64,000 nucleotides of DNA from Clostridium_F caseinilyticum (lineage in GTDB: Bacteria; Bacillota; Clostridia; Clostridiales; Clostridiaceae): the NCBI RefSeq assembly GCF_046127645.1, contig NZ_CP175919.1; one strand, written 5' to 3'. How positions within the stretch are numbered: the first letter of the stretch is position 1; each line of letters starts with the position of its first letter. This document shows positions 1 to 8,112 of the stretch, piece by piece. Under the pieces are notes generated by a model, which saw only the letters and a program-made list of their open reading frames with translations, was not told the DNA's origin and ran no database searches. The position numbers were made by a program, and so were the translations under genes.

Positions 1-216
1 TCTCCCAATGTAGATATATATGTTTGTAAATATCGCATCAATGCAAATACAAATACTACAGATTTGGGTAAAATCAGTTATGAAAATTTTAAAAATTCAA
101 ATCTTTCAGATAAAAATAGTGATTTTTATTATACTACAAATTATAATGAGATTTTATGCTATATATATTTAGAAAATAATGTAATAGTAAAAATAGAAGA
201 ACAGTATAGACCTTAA
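1..216 (+). CDS. C-terminal fragment of a lipoprotein paralogous to the next gene (cut by window edge)
   Basis: An open frame runs from the first base to a TAA at 214-216. Its last residues (YLENNVIVKIEEQYRP) are nearly identical to the end of the lipoprotein encoded at 492-1562, and the preceding segment (NVDIYVCKYRIN) matches that protein's NADIYICGYRNN. This is therefore the 3' end of a tandem paralogue whose start lies outside the window. Nothing can be said about its N-terminus. Function unknown; probably an exported, membrane-anchored protein like its neighbour. Confidence 0.75.
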   Translation, partial: SPNVDIYVCKYRINANTNTTDLGKISYENFKNSNLSDKNSDFYYTTNYNEILCYIYLENNVIVKIEEQYRP

Positions 217-342
217 AATTATAAGATTTTAGATAAGTTAAAATAGATTAGGTTAAATCTTTAAGGGTGTACTTATAAATCAAAGTTATTAAATTAGAAA
301 TGTATTTTTAATTTTTATACTGAAGTATTTTAGTAAATATAA

Positions 343-420
343 AAATTGCATAATTAAAATATTTCTAATACAAATATAATATATTGATACATTTATATTT
401 TAAAATGAATTATGCAATTT
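343..420. repeat. 78-bp element with 13-bp terminal inverted repeats, copy 1
   Basis: The ends are AAATTGCATAATT and its exact reverse complement. The 78-bp segment occurs again, inverted and with the same length, at 26418-26495; about 70 inner bases match with only a few differences. It lies between the two lipoprotein paralogues. It looks like a very small non-coding inverted-repeat element (MITE-like); no coding capacity. Confidence 0.7.
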
Positions 421-491
421 ACTCAATATATTAATTGTGATAAAAATATTATTATGATATTTAGGTACACCAAATACAGGAGTGAAAATTC

Positions 492-1562
492 ATGAGAAAA
501 AAGTTTATAATTTCATTAACATTAATATTAATAGTTATGATAAGTGTTTCAGGCTGCGGAAAGAAACAAAAAACAAGTATATTAACAAATGATGTAAAAC
601 AACAAGAAGCAATGAAAGAAAACGAAATAAAAAAGTTTATTAAAGATGGAACTAATTTTTTAAATTCAGGAAAGTATGATGATGCTAAAAGCTCTTTTGA
701 AAAAGCAATTTCAATGGATAAGTCTAATAAAGGGGCTTATATAGAAATAAAAAATAAATATATAGAAAAGAATAGAATAGATGATGCTTATTATTTTATA
801 AAATTAGCCATAAGTAATAATGTTGATATTGAAAACATGAAAAAATTATTAAACGATATAAAATCAAAATTTGAAGTTACTAAATTATATGTAAATGTAT
901 ATCAAAATAATGAATATCAATTACCGGATAAAATAAAAGCAAAAATAAATAATGAAGATAAAGAGGTTGGAGTTGTTTGGAATAATAATAGTATAAACAC
1001 AAATAAAGTAGGAACTATAAAGTATGAAGGTAAAATAGAACAATATGATAGAGAAGCTGAATTAAATCTTAAAATAATTGAAGTTAAAAAAGAAACTAAA
1101 AAAGAAAATAACACTGAAAAAGTAAAAAATATTCAAGAAGAAAATGACAACAAAAAGGTTAAAAATGGAAAACAGATAGGATTTATAAATGAAATATACG
1201 AACAAAATGGTAAAAGATATTTAAAAATAGACGATGTAGAATTTTTCTTTAATAAAGATGGAAATGATAGAACGGCTGAAAGAGAAGCAATAAAAGATGG
1301 CAGAAAAGATCTTTTGCATGATGGAGGTTTGGATAATGGTTACTATATTAGAAATAAAAATAAGAGTTTAGAAGCTTATGAAATATCTCAAAATGCAGAT
1401 ATATATATATGTGGATATCGTAATAATTTAAATGCTCTAGATTTACAAAGAGTAGATTATAAAAATTTAAAAAACTTGGATTTAAACTATGGAAGTTTTC
1501 TGGCATATATATATTTAGAAAATAATGTAGTAGTAAGAATAGAAGAACAATATAGACCTTAA
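492..1562 (+). CDS. lipoprotein with TPR-like repeats and a bacterial Ig-like domain
   Basis: The N-terminus is a lipoprotein signal peptide: hydrophobic core followed by the lipobox VSGC, with Cys22 as the predicted lipidation site. Residues about 46-110 resemble two TPR units (FLNSGKYDDAKSSFEKAIS). Residues about 135-197 resemble a Big_4 bacterial Ig-like domain, with the pattern of a Trp-containing strand and a GT(I)KYEG turn. The 130-residue C-terminal part (IGFINEIYEQNGKRYLKIDDVEFF and onward) resembles a domain found in other clostridial and bacillar secreted proteins, but I cannot name it. An AGGAG site precedes the ATG. The upstream gene is a tandem paralogue. It probably sits on the outer face of the membrane; its ligand is unknown. 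Confidence 0.7.
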   Translation: MRKKFIISLTLILIVMISVSGCGKKQKTSILTNDVKQQEAMKENEIKKFIKDGTNFLNSGKYDDAKSSFEKAISMDKSNKGAYIEIKNKYIEKNRIDDAYYFIKLAISNNVDIENMKKLLNDIKSKFEVTKLYVNVYQNNEYQLPDKIKAKINNEDKEVGVVWNNNSINTNKVGTIKYEGKIEQYDREAELNLKIIEVKKETKKENNTEKVKNIQEENDNKKVKNGKQIGFINEIYEQNGKRYLKIDDVEFFFNKDGNDRTAEREAIKDGRKDLLHDGGLDNGYYIRNKNKSLEAYEISQNADIYICGYRNNLNALDLQRVDYKNLKNLDLNYGSFLAYIYLENNVVVRIEEQYRP

Positions 1563-1596
1563 AAATTAGAAATTGTTAAGTGGTTTAAATAATTAA

Positions 1597-1646
1597 TAAT
1601 ATTAGAATATTGCTGAGAAAAATCAGTAATATTCTAATATATATTT
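1597..1646 (+). terminator. long AT-rich hairpin after the lipoprotein gene
   Basis: The arms TAATATTAGAATATT and AATATTCTAATATA flank a GCTGA/TCAGT continuation and a short loop, giving a stem of about 19 bp. The 3' side is T-rich. It separates the lipoprotein from the two-component system and probably ends the first transcript. Confidence 0.5.
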
Positions 1647-1719
1647 TATAAAGTATATTATAATTTACTTTTTAATATATATTTTGTTTACATAAATAGA
1701 ACAATAGGAGGATTTTACA

Positions 1720-2403
1720 ATGGACTTGAAGGTTCTGGTAGTTGAAGATGAAATATCTATAAATGATATTTTAGTGTCTGCTCTAAGAGCAGATGGATAT
1801 ATAGCTAAAGGTGTATTTTTATCTAAAGATGCGCAAGAAACTTTAAAATTTTTTAAGCCAGATTTAATATTGTTGGATATAAATTTACCAGATGAGAGTG
1901 GATTTGAATTATGCAAGCATATAAATGCTAAATATTGCATTCCAATAATTATGTTAACTGCACGTAACGATATTGTGGACAAGGTTTTAGGATTAGAACT
2001 AGGGGCAGATGATTATATTACTAAACCATTTAATATAAAAGAAGTATTAGCTAGGGTAAAGGTTGCAATAAGAAGAGTTAATAAATATAAAGAGAAATCA
2101 GAGGAAGAATTTATATATATAAATAAATTTATTAAAATAAATTTAGAGGGTAGAATTGTATTTAAAGATGATGAGGAAGTTAGATTAAAACCTCAAGAAT
2201 ATGAATTGTTAGAGTTTTTTGTTAAAAATAAAAATATAGTTTTTTCAAGAGAGATCCTTTTAAATAAAGTTTGGGGATTTGATTATGAAGGTGAGGTTAG
2301 AACAGTAGATGTTCATGTTAGAAGATTAAGAAGTAAGCTTGATAAAGAAAATGCTTCATCTATTATAGATACTGTTTTTGGAATAGGATATGTAATGAGG
2401 TAA
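1720..2403 (+). CDS. OmpR/PhoB-family response regulator
   Basis: This is a cytoplasmic DNA-binding response regulator of 227 aa, the usual family length. The receiver domain (1-115) has the acidic pair E9/D10, the phosphoacceptor Asp53 in LILLDINLPD, Thr80 in MLTAR and Lys102 in KPF. Residues about 130-227 form the winged-helix Trans_reg_C domain (RLKPQEYELLEFF, TVDVHVRRLRSKL, GIGYVMR). AGGAGG is placed well before the ATG. The histidine kinase gene starts 5 bases after its stop, so the two are co-transcribed. Signal and regulon are unknown. A role in controlling the upstream lipoproteins is possible, but there is no direct evidence for it. Confidence 0.92.
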   Translation: MDLKVLVVEDEISINDILVSALRADGYIAKGVFLSKDAQETLKFFKPDLILLDINLPDESGFELCKHINAKYCIPIIMLTARNDIVDKVLGLELGADDYITKPFNIKEVLARVKVAIRRVNKYKEKSEEEFIYINKFIKINLEGRIVFKDDEEVRLKPQEYELLEFFVKNKNIVFSREILLNKVWGFDYEGEVRTVDVHVRRLRSKLDKENASSIIDTVFGIGYVMR

Positions 2404-2408
2404 TCTAT

Positions 2409-3830
2409 ATGAAAATAAGATATAAATTCATAACCGGTTTAATATTTATATTGATCTTTTCTATGATAGTAATGAATGTTGCAATAACACGTGTTTTAAG
2501 TTCAAATATGGAGAATAGTATAAATAATTTTTTAAAACAAGTAATGAATAGCACACACGAATATGTAAAGTATACAGTTGTAACTAACAGTACTAAGGAT
2601 AAAAAAGAAGCATTGGTTGAAGAGGGAAATTATATAATAAAACATATATCTTTAAATTATGATTGCAAATGTGACATAAGAGATACAAACTATGAACTGA
2701 TAGAAGGTAATATTCCAGAAGAATTCAGGAGTATAACTCAAAAAAGCAAAAATACAGTAATGGATGGTAAAGCAGTAGTTGATTTAAAATATAAAAATAG
2801 TGGAGTAGATGCAATATTAACGTATCCTATATATATTGATAATAAATATATGGGGATTATAAGTACAGTAAAAAATTATGATACGGAATATAGAAATTAT
2901 AAAAATACTATAAATATTATAAACATAATAGAACTTGGAACTTTTATAATAATATTTATATTTTTATATCTAAGGACAAATAAAATTACTGAACCAATTA
3001 CAGAATTAACAGATGCAATAAAAAAATTAGGATATGGTGATTATAATATTTATATTGACGAACACGGAAAAGATGAAGTTGCCATATTATCAAAAGAATT
3101 TATAAATATGAGAGATAAAATAAAGGAACAAATAGAAACTATCGAATCGGAAAAAAGAAAGGTATATAAATTAGAAAAAGGAAGAAGAGAATTTTTTAAT
3201 AGTGTAACCCATGAGTTAAAAACACCATTAACAGCTATATCAGGATATGCTGAATTATTGCTTACAGGAATGGTTCAGGATGAAGACTTTAATAAAAGAG
3301 CTATTGAAAGAATATATTCTGAAAGTGATAGACTCCATAAATTAGTATTAGAGCTTATAGATGTGTCTAAAGGTATGTATGTTATTAAAGAAGAACTTAG
3401 AGATGTTGATATGAAAGAACTTATTAGTCAAAGTTGTAATGATATGAATATAAAGGCTAATAAATACTCATTAAAAATAATACAAAATATAAGTGAAGGT
3501 ATAGTTAAAGTACAGCAGGATAAAATTAGACAAGTACTAATCAATATAATTGATAATGCAATAAAATATTCCTATGGAGGAAATGAGATATATGTTAATT
3601 CTTTTATATTAGATAATAAATATGTTATTGAAGTAATAAATCATAGCGATCCAATTCCAAATGAAATACTTAATAATATATTTGAACCTTTTATAAAATC
3701 TAATAATGATAATAAGGATAGTAGAGGACTTGGTTTATATTTATGCAATGAAATAATTAAAGAACATGAAGGTGAAATAACTATAGAAAATGGCCCACTA
3801 GTAAAGGTGAAAATTGATTTAATGATTTGA
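2409..3830 (+). CDS. sensor histidine kinase, partner of the upstream regulator
   Basis: This membrane kinase of 473 aa has a classic architecture. There is a TM helix at about 8-28, an extracytoplasmic sensor region to about 170, a second TM at about 172-192 (IIELGTFIIIFIFLYL), and a HAMP linker (ITEPITELTDAIKKLGYGDY). HisKA has the phosphoacceptor His268 in VTHELKTPLTA. The HATPase_c domain has an N box (INIIDNAIKYS) and a G box (RGLGLYLCNEII). The extracellular region carries a CKC motif (YDCKCDIRD). It sits 5 bases behind its response regulator. The ligand is not identifiable from sequence. Confidence 0.92.
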   Translation: MKIRYKFITGLIFILIFSMIVMNVAITRVLSSNMENSINNFLKQVMNSTHEYVKYTVVTNSTKDKKEALVEEGNYIIKHISLNYDCKCDIRDTNYELIEGNIPEEFRSITQKSKNTVMDGKAVVDLKYKNSGVDAILTYPIYIDNKYMGIISTVKNYDTEYRNYKNTINIINIIELGTFIIIFIFLYLRTNKITEPITELTDAIKKLGYGDYNIYIDEHGKDEVAILSKEFINMRDKIKEQIETIESEKRKVYKLEKGRREFFNSVTHELKTPLTAISGYAELLLTGMVQDEDFNKRAIERIYSESDRLHKLVLELIDVSKGMYVIKEELRDVDMKELISQSCNDMNIKANKYSLKIIQNISEGIVKVQQDKIRQVLINIIDNAIKYSYGGNEIYVNSFILDNKYVIEVINHSDPIPNEILNNIFEPFIKSNNDNKDSRGLGLYLCNEIIKEHEGEITIENGPLVKVKIDLMI

Positions 3831-3990
3831 ATATAGATATTTAATTATTATCAATTTATGCTAAATTTCTTTTTTAGGGAATCTTTATCATTGAGTTATT
3901 TTTCTCTAATAAATCAAAAATTAAATTTTTTAATTTATTACAGTTTTATTCATTAAACAATTTGTTTAAATTATTTAATCTTCATGAAAC

Positions 3991-4014
3991 AATTTCTAGG
4001 AAGCACTAGAAATT
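3991..4014. other. 9-bp inverted repeat in the serS upstream region
   Basis: AATTTCTAG, a 6-base loop and CTAGAAATT form a perfect small hairpin between the kinase gene and the serS leader. There is no T-run, so it may be an operator or a weak terminator. The rest of 3831-4116 is featureless AT-rich sequence. Confidence 0.3.
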
Positions 4015-4116
4015 AATTGGTTAATATGATATTATAAATAATAAATATTAAAATTAGTTTTTGTATTAGAAAAAATATATGTTTATATAGTTAGCATACA
4101 ATTTATATGTATAAAA

Positions 4117-4355
4117 CAGTGATTATAAAAGCTACGATTTTTAAATTTCTTCAGAGAGCCGGTGGTTGGTGTGAATCGGTGAAAGGTAAAATCTTTCCAC
4201 TTTTGGAGCTGTCGATGATGAATCGAAAGGTTAGTATCCTTTATAATACTATTCGAGTGGTTGGTTATTAATTATAATCAGCAATTTGGGTGGCAACGCG
4301 GAGTATACTTCCGTCCCAGTTATATAATTATATATGGGGCGGGAGTTTTTTATTT
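4117..4355 (+). promoter_or_regulatory. T-box leader of serS with intrinsic terminator
   Basis: The T-box core GGGTGGCAACGCGG is at 4288-4301, followed by the terminator (CCGTCCCA at 4311-4318 pairing with TGGGGCGGGA, then a T-run to about 4355). Upstream is a Stem I-like region containing AGAGAGCCGGTGGTTGGTG, the typical apical/AG-bulge sequence. By position, the AGC in TTTTGGAGCTG near 4203-4213 is a plausible serine specifier codon. Known role: uncharged tRNA-Ser pairs with the leader and favours the antiterminator, raising serS transcription. Confidence 0.9.
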
Positions 4356-4356
4356 T

Positions 4357-4490
4357 ATAAACAGAGTTATGGCTTTAGAGGGAGATTTTACTCTTTCTAA
4401 ACATTAGAAAATGGATATCTAGCGACGTAACCGCTCTTTATTACTATTTTTAAGAAGATGAGAGTATTAGAGCGGATATATAAGATAAAA
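4357..4490 (+). repeat. double-hairpin repeat, copy A, between the T-box terminator and serS
   Basis: Starts ATAAACAGAGTT and ends near GATAAAAAC. It contains the diagnostic blocks GACGTAACCGCTCTTTA and GAGTATTAGAGCGG, whose ends pair. It belongs to the family described at 11069-11205, in the same orientation. It lies inside the serS untranslated leader, after the T-box terminator, so read-through mRNA must carry it. Confidence 0.8.
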
Positions 4491-4524
4491 ACAAAATTAT
4501 TTATATTTTATCAGGAGGTAGAAA

Positions 4525-5802
4525 ATGTTAGATTTAAAATTTATAAGAGAAAATCCAGAAGTTGTTAAACAAAATATAAAAAATAAGTTTCAAGATAATA
4601 AGATTAATTTGGTAGATGAAGTAATAGCTTTAGATGCTGAATTAAGAGAAGTAAAAAAGGAAGTAGAATCTTTAAGAGCTAATAGAAATAAAATTTCAAA
4701 ACAAATCGGTGCATTAATGGCTCAAGGAAAAAAAGAAGAAGCAGAAGAAACTAAAAATAAAGTTACTGCACATTCTGAAGAATTAGCTAAATTAGATGAA
4801 AAAGAAGCTGATTTAAGTAAAAAGGTTAAAGATATTCTTATGGTTATTCCAAACATAATTGATCCAAGTGTTCCTATTGGTAAAGATGATAGTGAAAATG
4901 TAGAAGTTGAACGTTTTGGAGAACCTGTTGTACCTGATTTTGAAATTCCATATCATACTGAAATAATGGAAAAATTAAATGGTATTGATTTAGATAGTGC
5001 TAGAAAAGTAGCAGGTAACGGTTTCTATTACTTCATGGGAGATATTGCAAGACTTCATTCAGCAGTAATTTCTTATGCAAGAGATTTCATGATAAATAGA
5101 GGATTTACATATTGTATTCCACCTTTTATGATTCGTAGTGAAGTTGTAACTGGTGTTATGAGTTTTGCAGAAATGGACTCTATGATGTACAAAATCGAAG
5201 GAGAAGATTTATATTTAATCGGAACTAGTGAACACTCTATGATTGGTAAATTTATAGATACAATTCTAAAAGAGGATTCACTACCTCAAACTTTAACTAG
5301 TTATTCACCTTGTTTCAGAAAAGAAAAGGGTGCTCATGGTATTGAAGAAAGAGGTATATATAGAATTCATCAATTTGAAAAACAAGAAATGATAGTTGTA
5401 TGTAAACCAGAAGAAAGTATGGATTGGTACGATAAATTATGGAAGAATACAGTAGATTTATTCCGTTCTTTAGATATACCAGTTAGAACTTTAGAATGTT
5501 GTTCTGGTGACTTAGCAGACTTAAAAGTAAAATCAGTAGACGTAGAAGCTTGGTCTCCTAGACAAAAGAAATACTTTGAAGTAGGAAGTTGCTCTAACTT
5601 AGGTGATGCACAAGCACGTCGTTTAAAGATTCGTGTAGATGGAAAAGACGGCAAATACTTTGCACATACATTAAATAATACTGTAGTAGCTCCTCCAAGA
5701 ATGCTTATAGCTTTCTTAGAAAATAACTTAAATGAGGATGGTTCTATAAATATTCCAACTGTATTGCAACCATATATGGGTGGAAAAACAGTAATTAAAT
5801 AA
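4525..5802 (+). CDS. serS: seryl-tRNA synthetase
   Basis: Class II aminoacyl-tRNA synthetase charging tRNA-Ser with serine (and tRNA-Sec where present). At 425 aa it has the normal length. The N-terminal arm (about 30-100) is a charged antiparallel coiled coil that holds the tRNA variable arm. The catalytic core has motif 2 (FRKEKGAHG...RIHQFEKQEM) and the motif 3 region near the C-terminus (NNTVVAPPRMLIAFLEN). An optimal AGGAGG lies before the ATG. It is controlled by the T-box upstream and closed by a hairpin at 5837-5874, so it is a monocistronic unit. Confidence 0.98.
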   Translation: MLDLKFIRENPEVVKQNIKNKFQDNKINLVDEVIALDAELREVKKEVESLRANRNKISKQIGALMAQGKKEEAEETKNKVTAHSEELAKLDEKEADLSKKVKDILMVIPNIIDPSVPIGKDDSENVEVERFGEPVVPDFEIPYHTEIMEKLNGIDLDSARKVAGNGFYYFMGDIARLHSAVISYARDFMINRGFTYCIPPFMIRSEVVTGVMSFAEMDSMMYKIEGEDLYLIGTSEHSMIGKFIDTILKEDSLPQTLTSYSPCFRKEKGAHGIEERGIYRIHQFEKQEMIVVCKPEESMDWYDKLWKNTVDLFRSLDIPVRTLECCSGDLADLKVKSVDVEAWSPRQKKYFEVGSCSNLGDAQARRLKIRVDGKDGKYFAHTLNNTVVAPPRMLIAFLENNLNEDGSINIPTVLQPYMGGKTVIK

Positions 5803-5836
5803 TAAAAAATATATAAGAGAACTTAATATTAAGGCA

Positions 5837-5874
5837 TTCAAAAGCCCTATGCAAATGCATAGGGTTTTTGAATA
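5837..5874. terminator. bidirectional terminator between serS and the convergent permease gene
   Basis: CCCTATGC, AAAT and GCATAGGG flanked by AAAAG and TTTTTG form a strong palindromic hairpin with A-rich and T-rich sides. It can stop both serS and the minus-strand gene ending at 5942. Confidence 0.85.
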
Positions 5875-5941
5875 ATCTAAGAAAATATAAAGAATTTTTA
5901 TTTCTTTAGTTCAATTATCTAATTTTACTGTATTAAACTAT

Positions 5942-7093
5942 TTAAAAAGCATTACTTTCAGTATTACTTTTAGCATTTAATGAATCAACATTAGTATCGG
6001 CAGTATCAGTAGCAATTTCTGTGGGAGTTTTACTACCAATATTATTAATATCATTATTAGATTTATTAATTCCATTAACTAAAATTTTATCTGATTTGTA
6101 ATCCTTTTTAGCAAAATCTTTAAAAACAACTGATCCAACAAGTCCACCTATTGTTCCACCTATTACAGCGAAGATAACAGCTATAAGAACTTTTTTAGGA
6201 TCATTAAATCCAAAAGGTGCAAGTAGTCCTGGAATAGGAGATGCGGTGCCTGGAGCATTATTTATTATATTAAAATATGCTGCTGAAAGTCCTGCTAATC
6301 CTCCACCTAGAATATTTGATCCATATATAGGAATAGGATTTTTAGTTACTATTGGTGCTTGGGTTAATGGTTCTAACATTACTGCTATTATATTACTTTT
6401 ATCACCTAATTTAAGCCTTTTAAAAATTATACCATTTGTAAAAGATCCTCCAACACAGGCTATACCTGCAATACCCATTGCTAAGCCTTGTAGTCCCAGC
6501 ATAGCTGTAACTGCCATTGAACTTAATGGTGAGGTACATACAACCTTCATTATTCCACCAAGTAAGAATCCCATAATCAATGGTGATTGTTGAGCTGCTA
6601 TGGATATCATCTGACCAATATTAACTAATGTAGCATTAACTACAGGATCTATTCCCATAGCTATAAATCTTGCTAATGGAGCTATTAAAAGAGCTCCTAG
6701 TATAGTATTTAGTCCTTCTGGTAATTTTTTATCAAATATAGGTGCTATAAGTCCTATAATATATCCTGCTATAAAACCAGGTAATATACCATATCCACCT
6801 AAGGCTACACCAGCTACTACTGCATATATAGGATTTACCCCCATAGATATTGGAACTAAAATAGCTGCTGCTACACCGCCCATAGATCCTGATACTGATC
6901 CCACTTTACCTAAAAAAGTAAAACCTAAAAAATTTCCACTTATATATTTATGAATAGCTTCTACTAAAAAAGTAGCTACTGCTGCATTTGCTAGTCCTGA
7001 CATAGCTTTACTTCCCTTAGGAGCTTTAAAGCTAAATAATGAAAATAATCCTAGTGTAAATAACAATAAGCCCATTCCTTTTAAAATTTCCAC
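5942..7093 (-). CDS. PTS EIIC-like multi-pass membrane transporter (PTS_EIIC_2 type)
   Basis: A 383-aa polytopic protein with about nine or ten Gly/Ala-rich membrane segments and a low-complexity hydrophilic tail (SNNDINNIGSKTPTEIATDTADTNVDS). Segments such as MGGVAAAILVPISMGVNP, VCTSPLSSMA and QAPIVTKNPIPIYGSN fit the PTS_EIIC_2 family (putative sugar-specific EIIC-like permeases with no attached EIIA/EIIB). Substrate unknown. It is transcribed in the same direction as, and immediately downstream of, a GlnK/GlnL-like two-component system. Three 10-bp direct repeats sit in front of it, so it is probably the target of that system. RBS GGGAGG lies upstream of the ATG at 7093. Confidence 0.7.
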   Translation of the reverse strand: MEILKGMGLLLFTLGLFSLFSFKAPKGSKAMSGLANAAVATFLVEAIHKYISGNFLGFTFLGKVGSVSGSMGGVAAAILVPISMGVNPIYAVVAGVALGGYGILPGFIAGYIIGLIAPIFDKKLPEGLNTILGALLIAPLARFIAMGIDPVVNATLVNIGQMISIAAQQSPLIMGFLLGGIMKVVCTSPLSSMAVTAMLGLQGLAMGIAGIACVGGSFTNGIIFKRLKLGDKSNIIAVMLEPLTQAPIVTKNPIPIYGSNILGGGLAGLSAAYFNIINNAPGTASPIPGLLAPFGFNDPKKVLIAVIFAVIGGTIGGLVGSVVFKDFAKKDYKSDKILVNGINKSNNDINNIGSKTPTEIATDTADTNVDSLNAKSNTESNAF

Positions 7094-7170
7094 AATATGA
7101 AACCTCCCTTGATTTAAGCTTTTGATTAGTTTTCAGAATTGGTTGATTATTTAGACTGTACTATCTTAAT

Positions 7171-7200
7171 TTCAAAAAGTTTCGGAAAGTTTCAAAAAGT
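7171..7200 (-). promoter_or_regulatory. three exact-phase 10-bp direct repeats, candidate operator
   Basis: Read on the minus strand, the 30 bases are ACTTTTTGAA, ACTTTCCGAA, ACTTTTTGAA, one helical turn each. They lie about 80-110 bp before the permease start. Direct repeats are a plausible site for the adjacent GlnL-like regulator, but this is inferred from position only. Confidence 0.5.
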
Positions 7201-7203
7201 ATT

Positions 7204-7221
7204 TTGTTATAATTATAACAA
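7204..7221. promoter_or_regulatory. 18-bp perfect palindrome next to the direct repeats
   Basis: TTGTTATAATTATAACAA is its own reverse complement and lies 3 bases from the triple repeat. It could be a second operator, or overlap a -10 element (TATAAT on both strands). Confidence 0.4.
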
Positions 7222-7299
7222 TTTCAAATAGGACTTATTTACTAATGTAATAAGTTATTATTTAACTTGAAAATAACAAATTTTTAGTATCTATTTTTA

Positions 7300-8112
7300 T
7301 TATTTGTTAATGTAATAAGCTATCCCTTGTAAAAATTTTTTCACATTAACAGAGCCTTTTTCATGGGATGTTCCTCTTATATAATCCATTTCTTTTTTTA
7401 CTTCTTCAAAACTAAAAATAGAATTTGAAAATTCCACAAAGGTATCATTCATGTAATCTTCTAGCCCTAAATTAGCAATATTATTTAAAGCTACAAAGGC
7501 TGTTCTTCTTATTCTTTGCTCTATAGATTTAGGTTTATCTGATATTTCTTTAAATAATTCTTTAAGAGTATAGGATTCTTTAGAATCACTTTGAATTATA
7601 TACTCTATACTTTTTATTATATCATCACAGCCTGACTCCCCTAATATTCCTAGTTTATTCATTATACTTTTAATATTAGTTGTATAATTATCTTTATTAT
7701 CTTTTTTTAATATAGAATCTATATTTCCTAATTTTTTTTTCATAATTTCATTATTAATTACTTTTTTTAAAATAGATTTAACTTCAATTGCATTTATAGG
7801 TTTACTTATATAAAATTCAATACCATTTTCATAAGCTTTGGCTATCATATTTTTAGAAGATACTTGAGATAGCATTATATATTGAATGTTAGGATATTTA
7901 GCTTTATATTCTTTAATTAAAGTTAAGCCATCCTTACCAGGCATCAAAAGATCTACAATAACAATATCAGGCTTTTCTTTTTCTATTAAAAATCCTCCAA
8001 TTTCTCCATTTAAAGCAGTAGATTCTATTACATCTCCTAAGCATTCATGATTTATTATTTTATTAAGAATCTTATGAACATTTATATCATCATCTATTAT
8101 TAATATTCTCAA
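7300..8112 (-). CDS. GlnL/YcbB-type response regulator
   Basis: 270-aa cytoplasmic regulator. The receiver domain (1-120) has the D7-D9 acidic cluster, phosphoacceptor Asp54 in IVIVDLLMPGKDG and Lys in SKPINAIEV. The C-terminal half (about 145-270, IMNKLGILGESGCDDIIKSIEYII...RRTAFVALNNIANLGLEDYMNDTF) resembles the YcbB/GlnL output domain, which in Bacillus subtilis activates glutamine-utilisation genes. Translation starts at a TTG that overlaps the kinase stop by 4 bases (TTGA), so it is translationally coupled to the kinase. The nearest downstream gene is the EIIC-like permease. Confidence 0.8.
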   Translation of the reverse strand: MRILIIDDDINVHKILNKIINHECLGDVIESTALNGEIGGFLIEKEKPDIVIVDLLMPGKDGLTLIKEYKAKYPNIQYIMLSQVSSKNMIAKAYENGIEFYISKPINAIEVKSILKKVINNEIMKKKLGNIDSILKKDNKDNYTTNIKSIMNKLGILGESGCDDIIKSIEYIIQSDSKESYTLKELFKEISDKPKSIEQRIRRTAFVALNNIANLGLEDYMNDTFVEFSNSIFSFEEVKKEMDYIRGTSHEKGSVNVKKFLQGIAYYINK

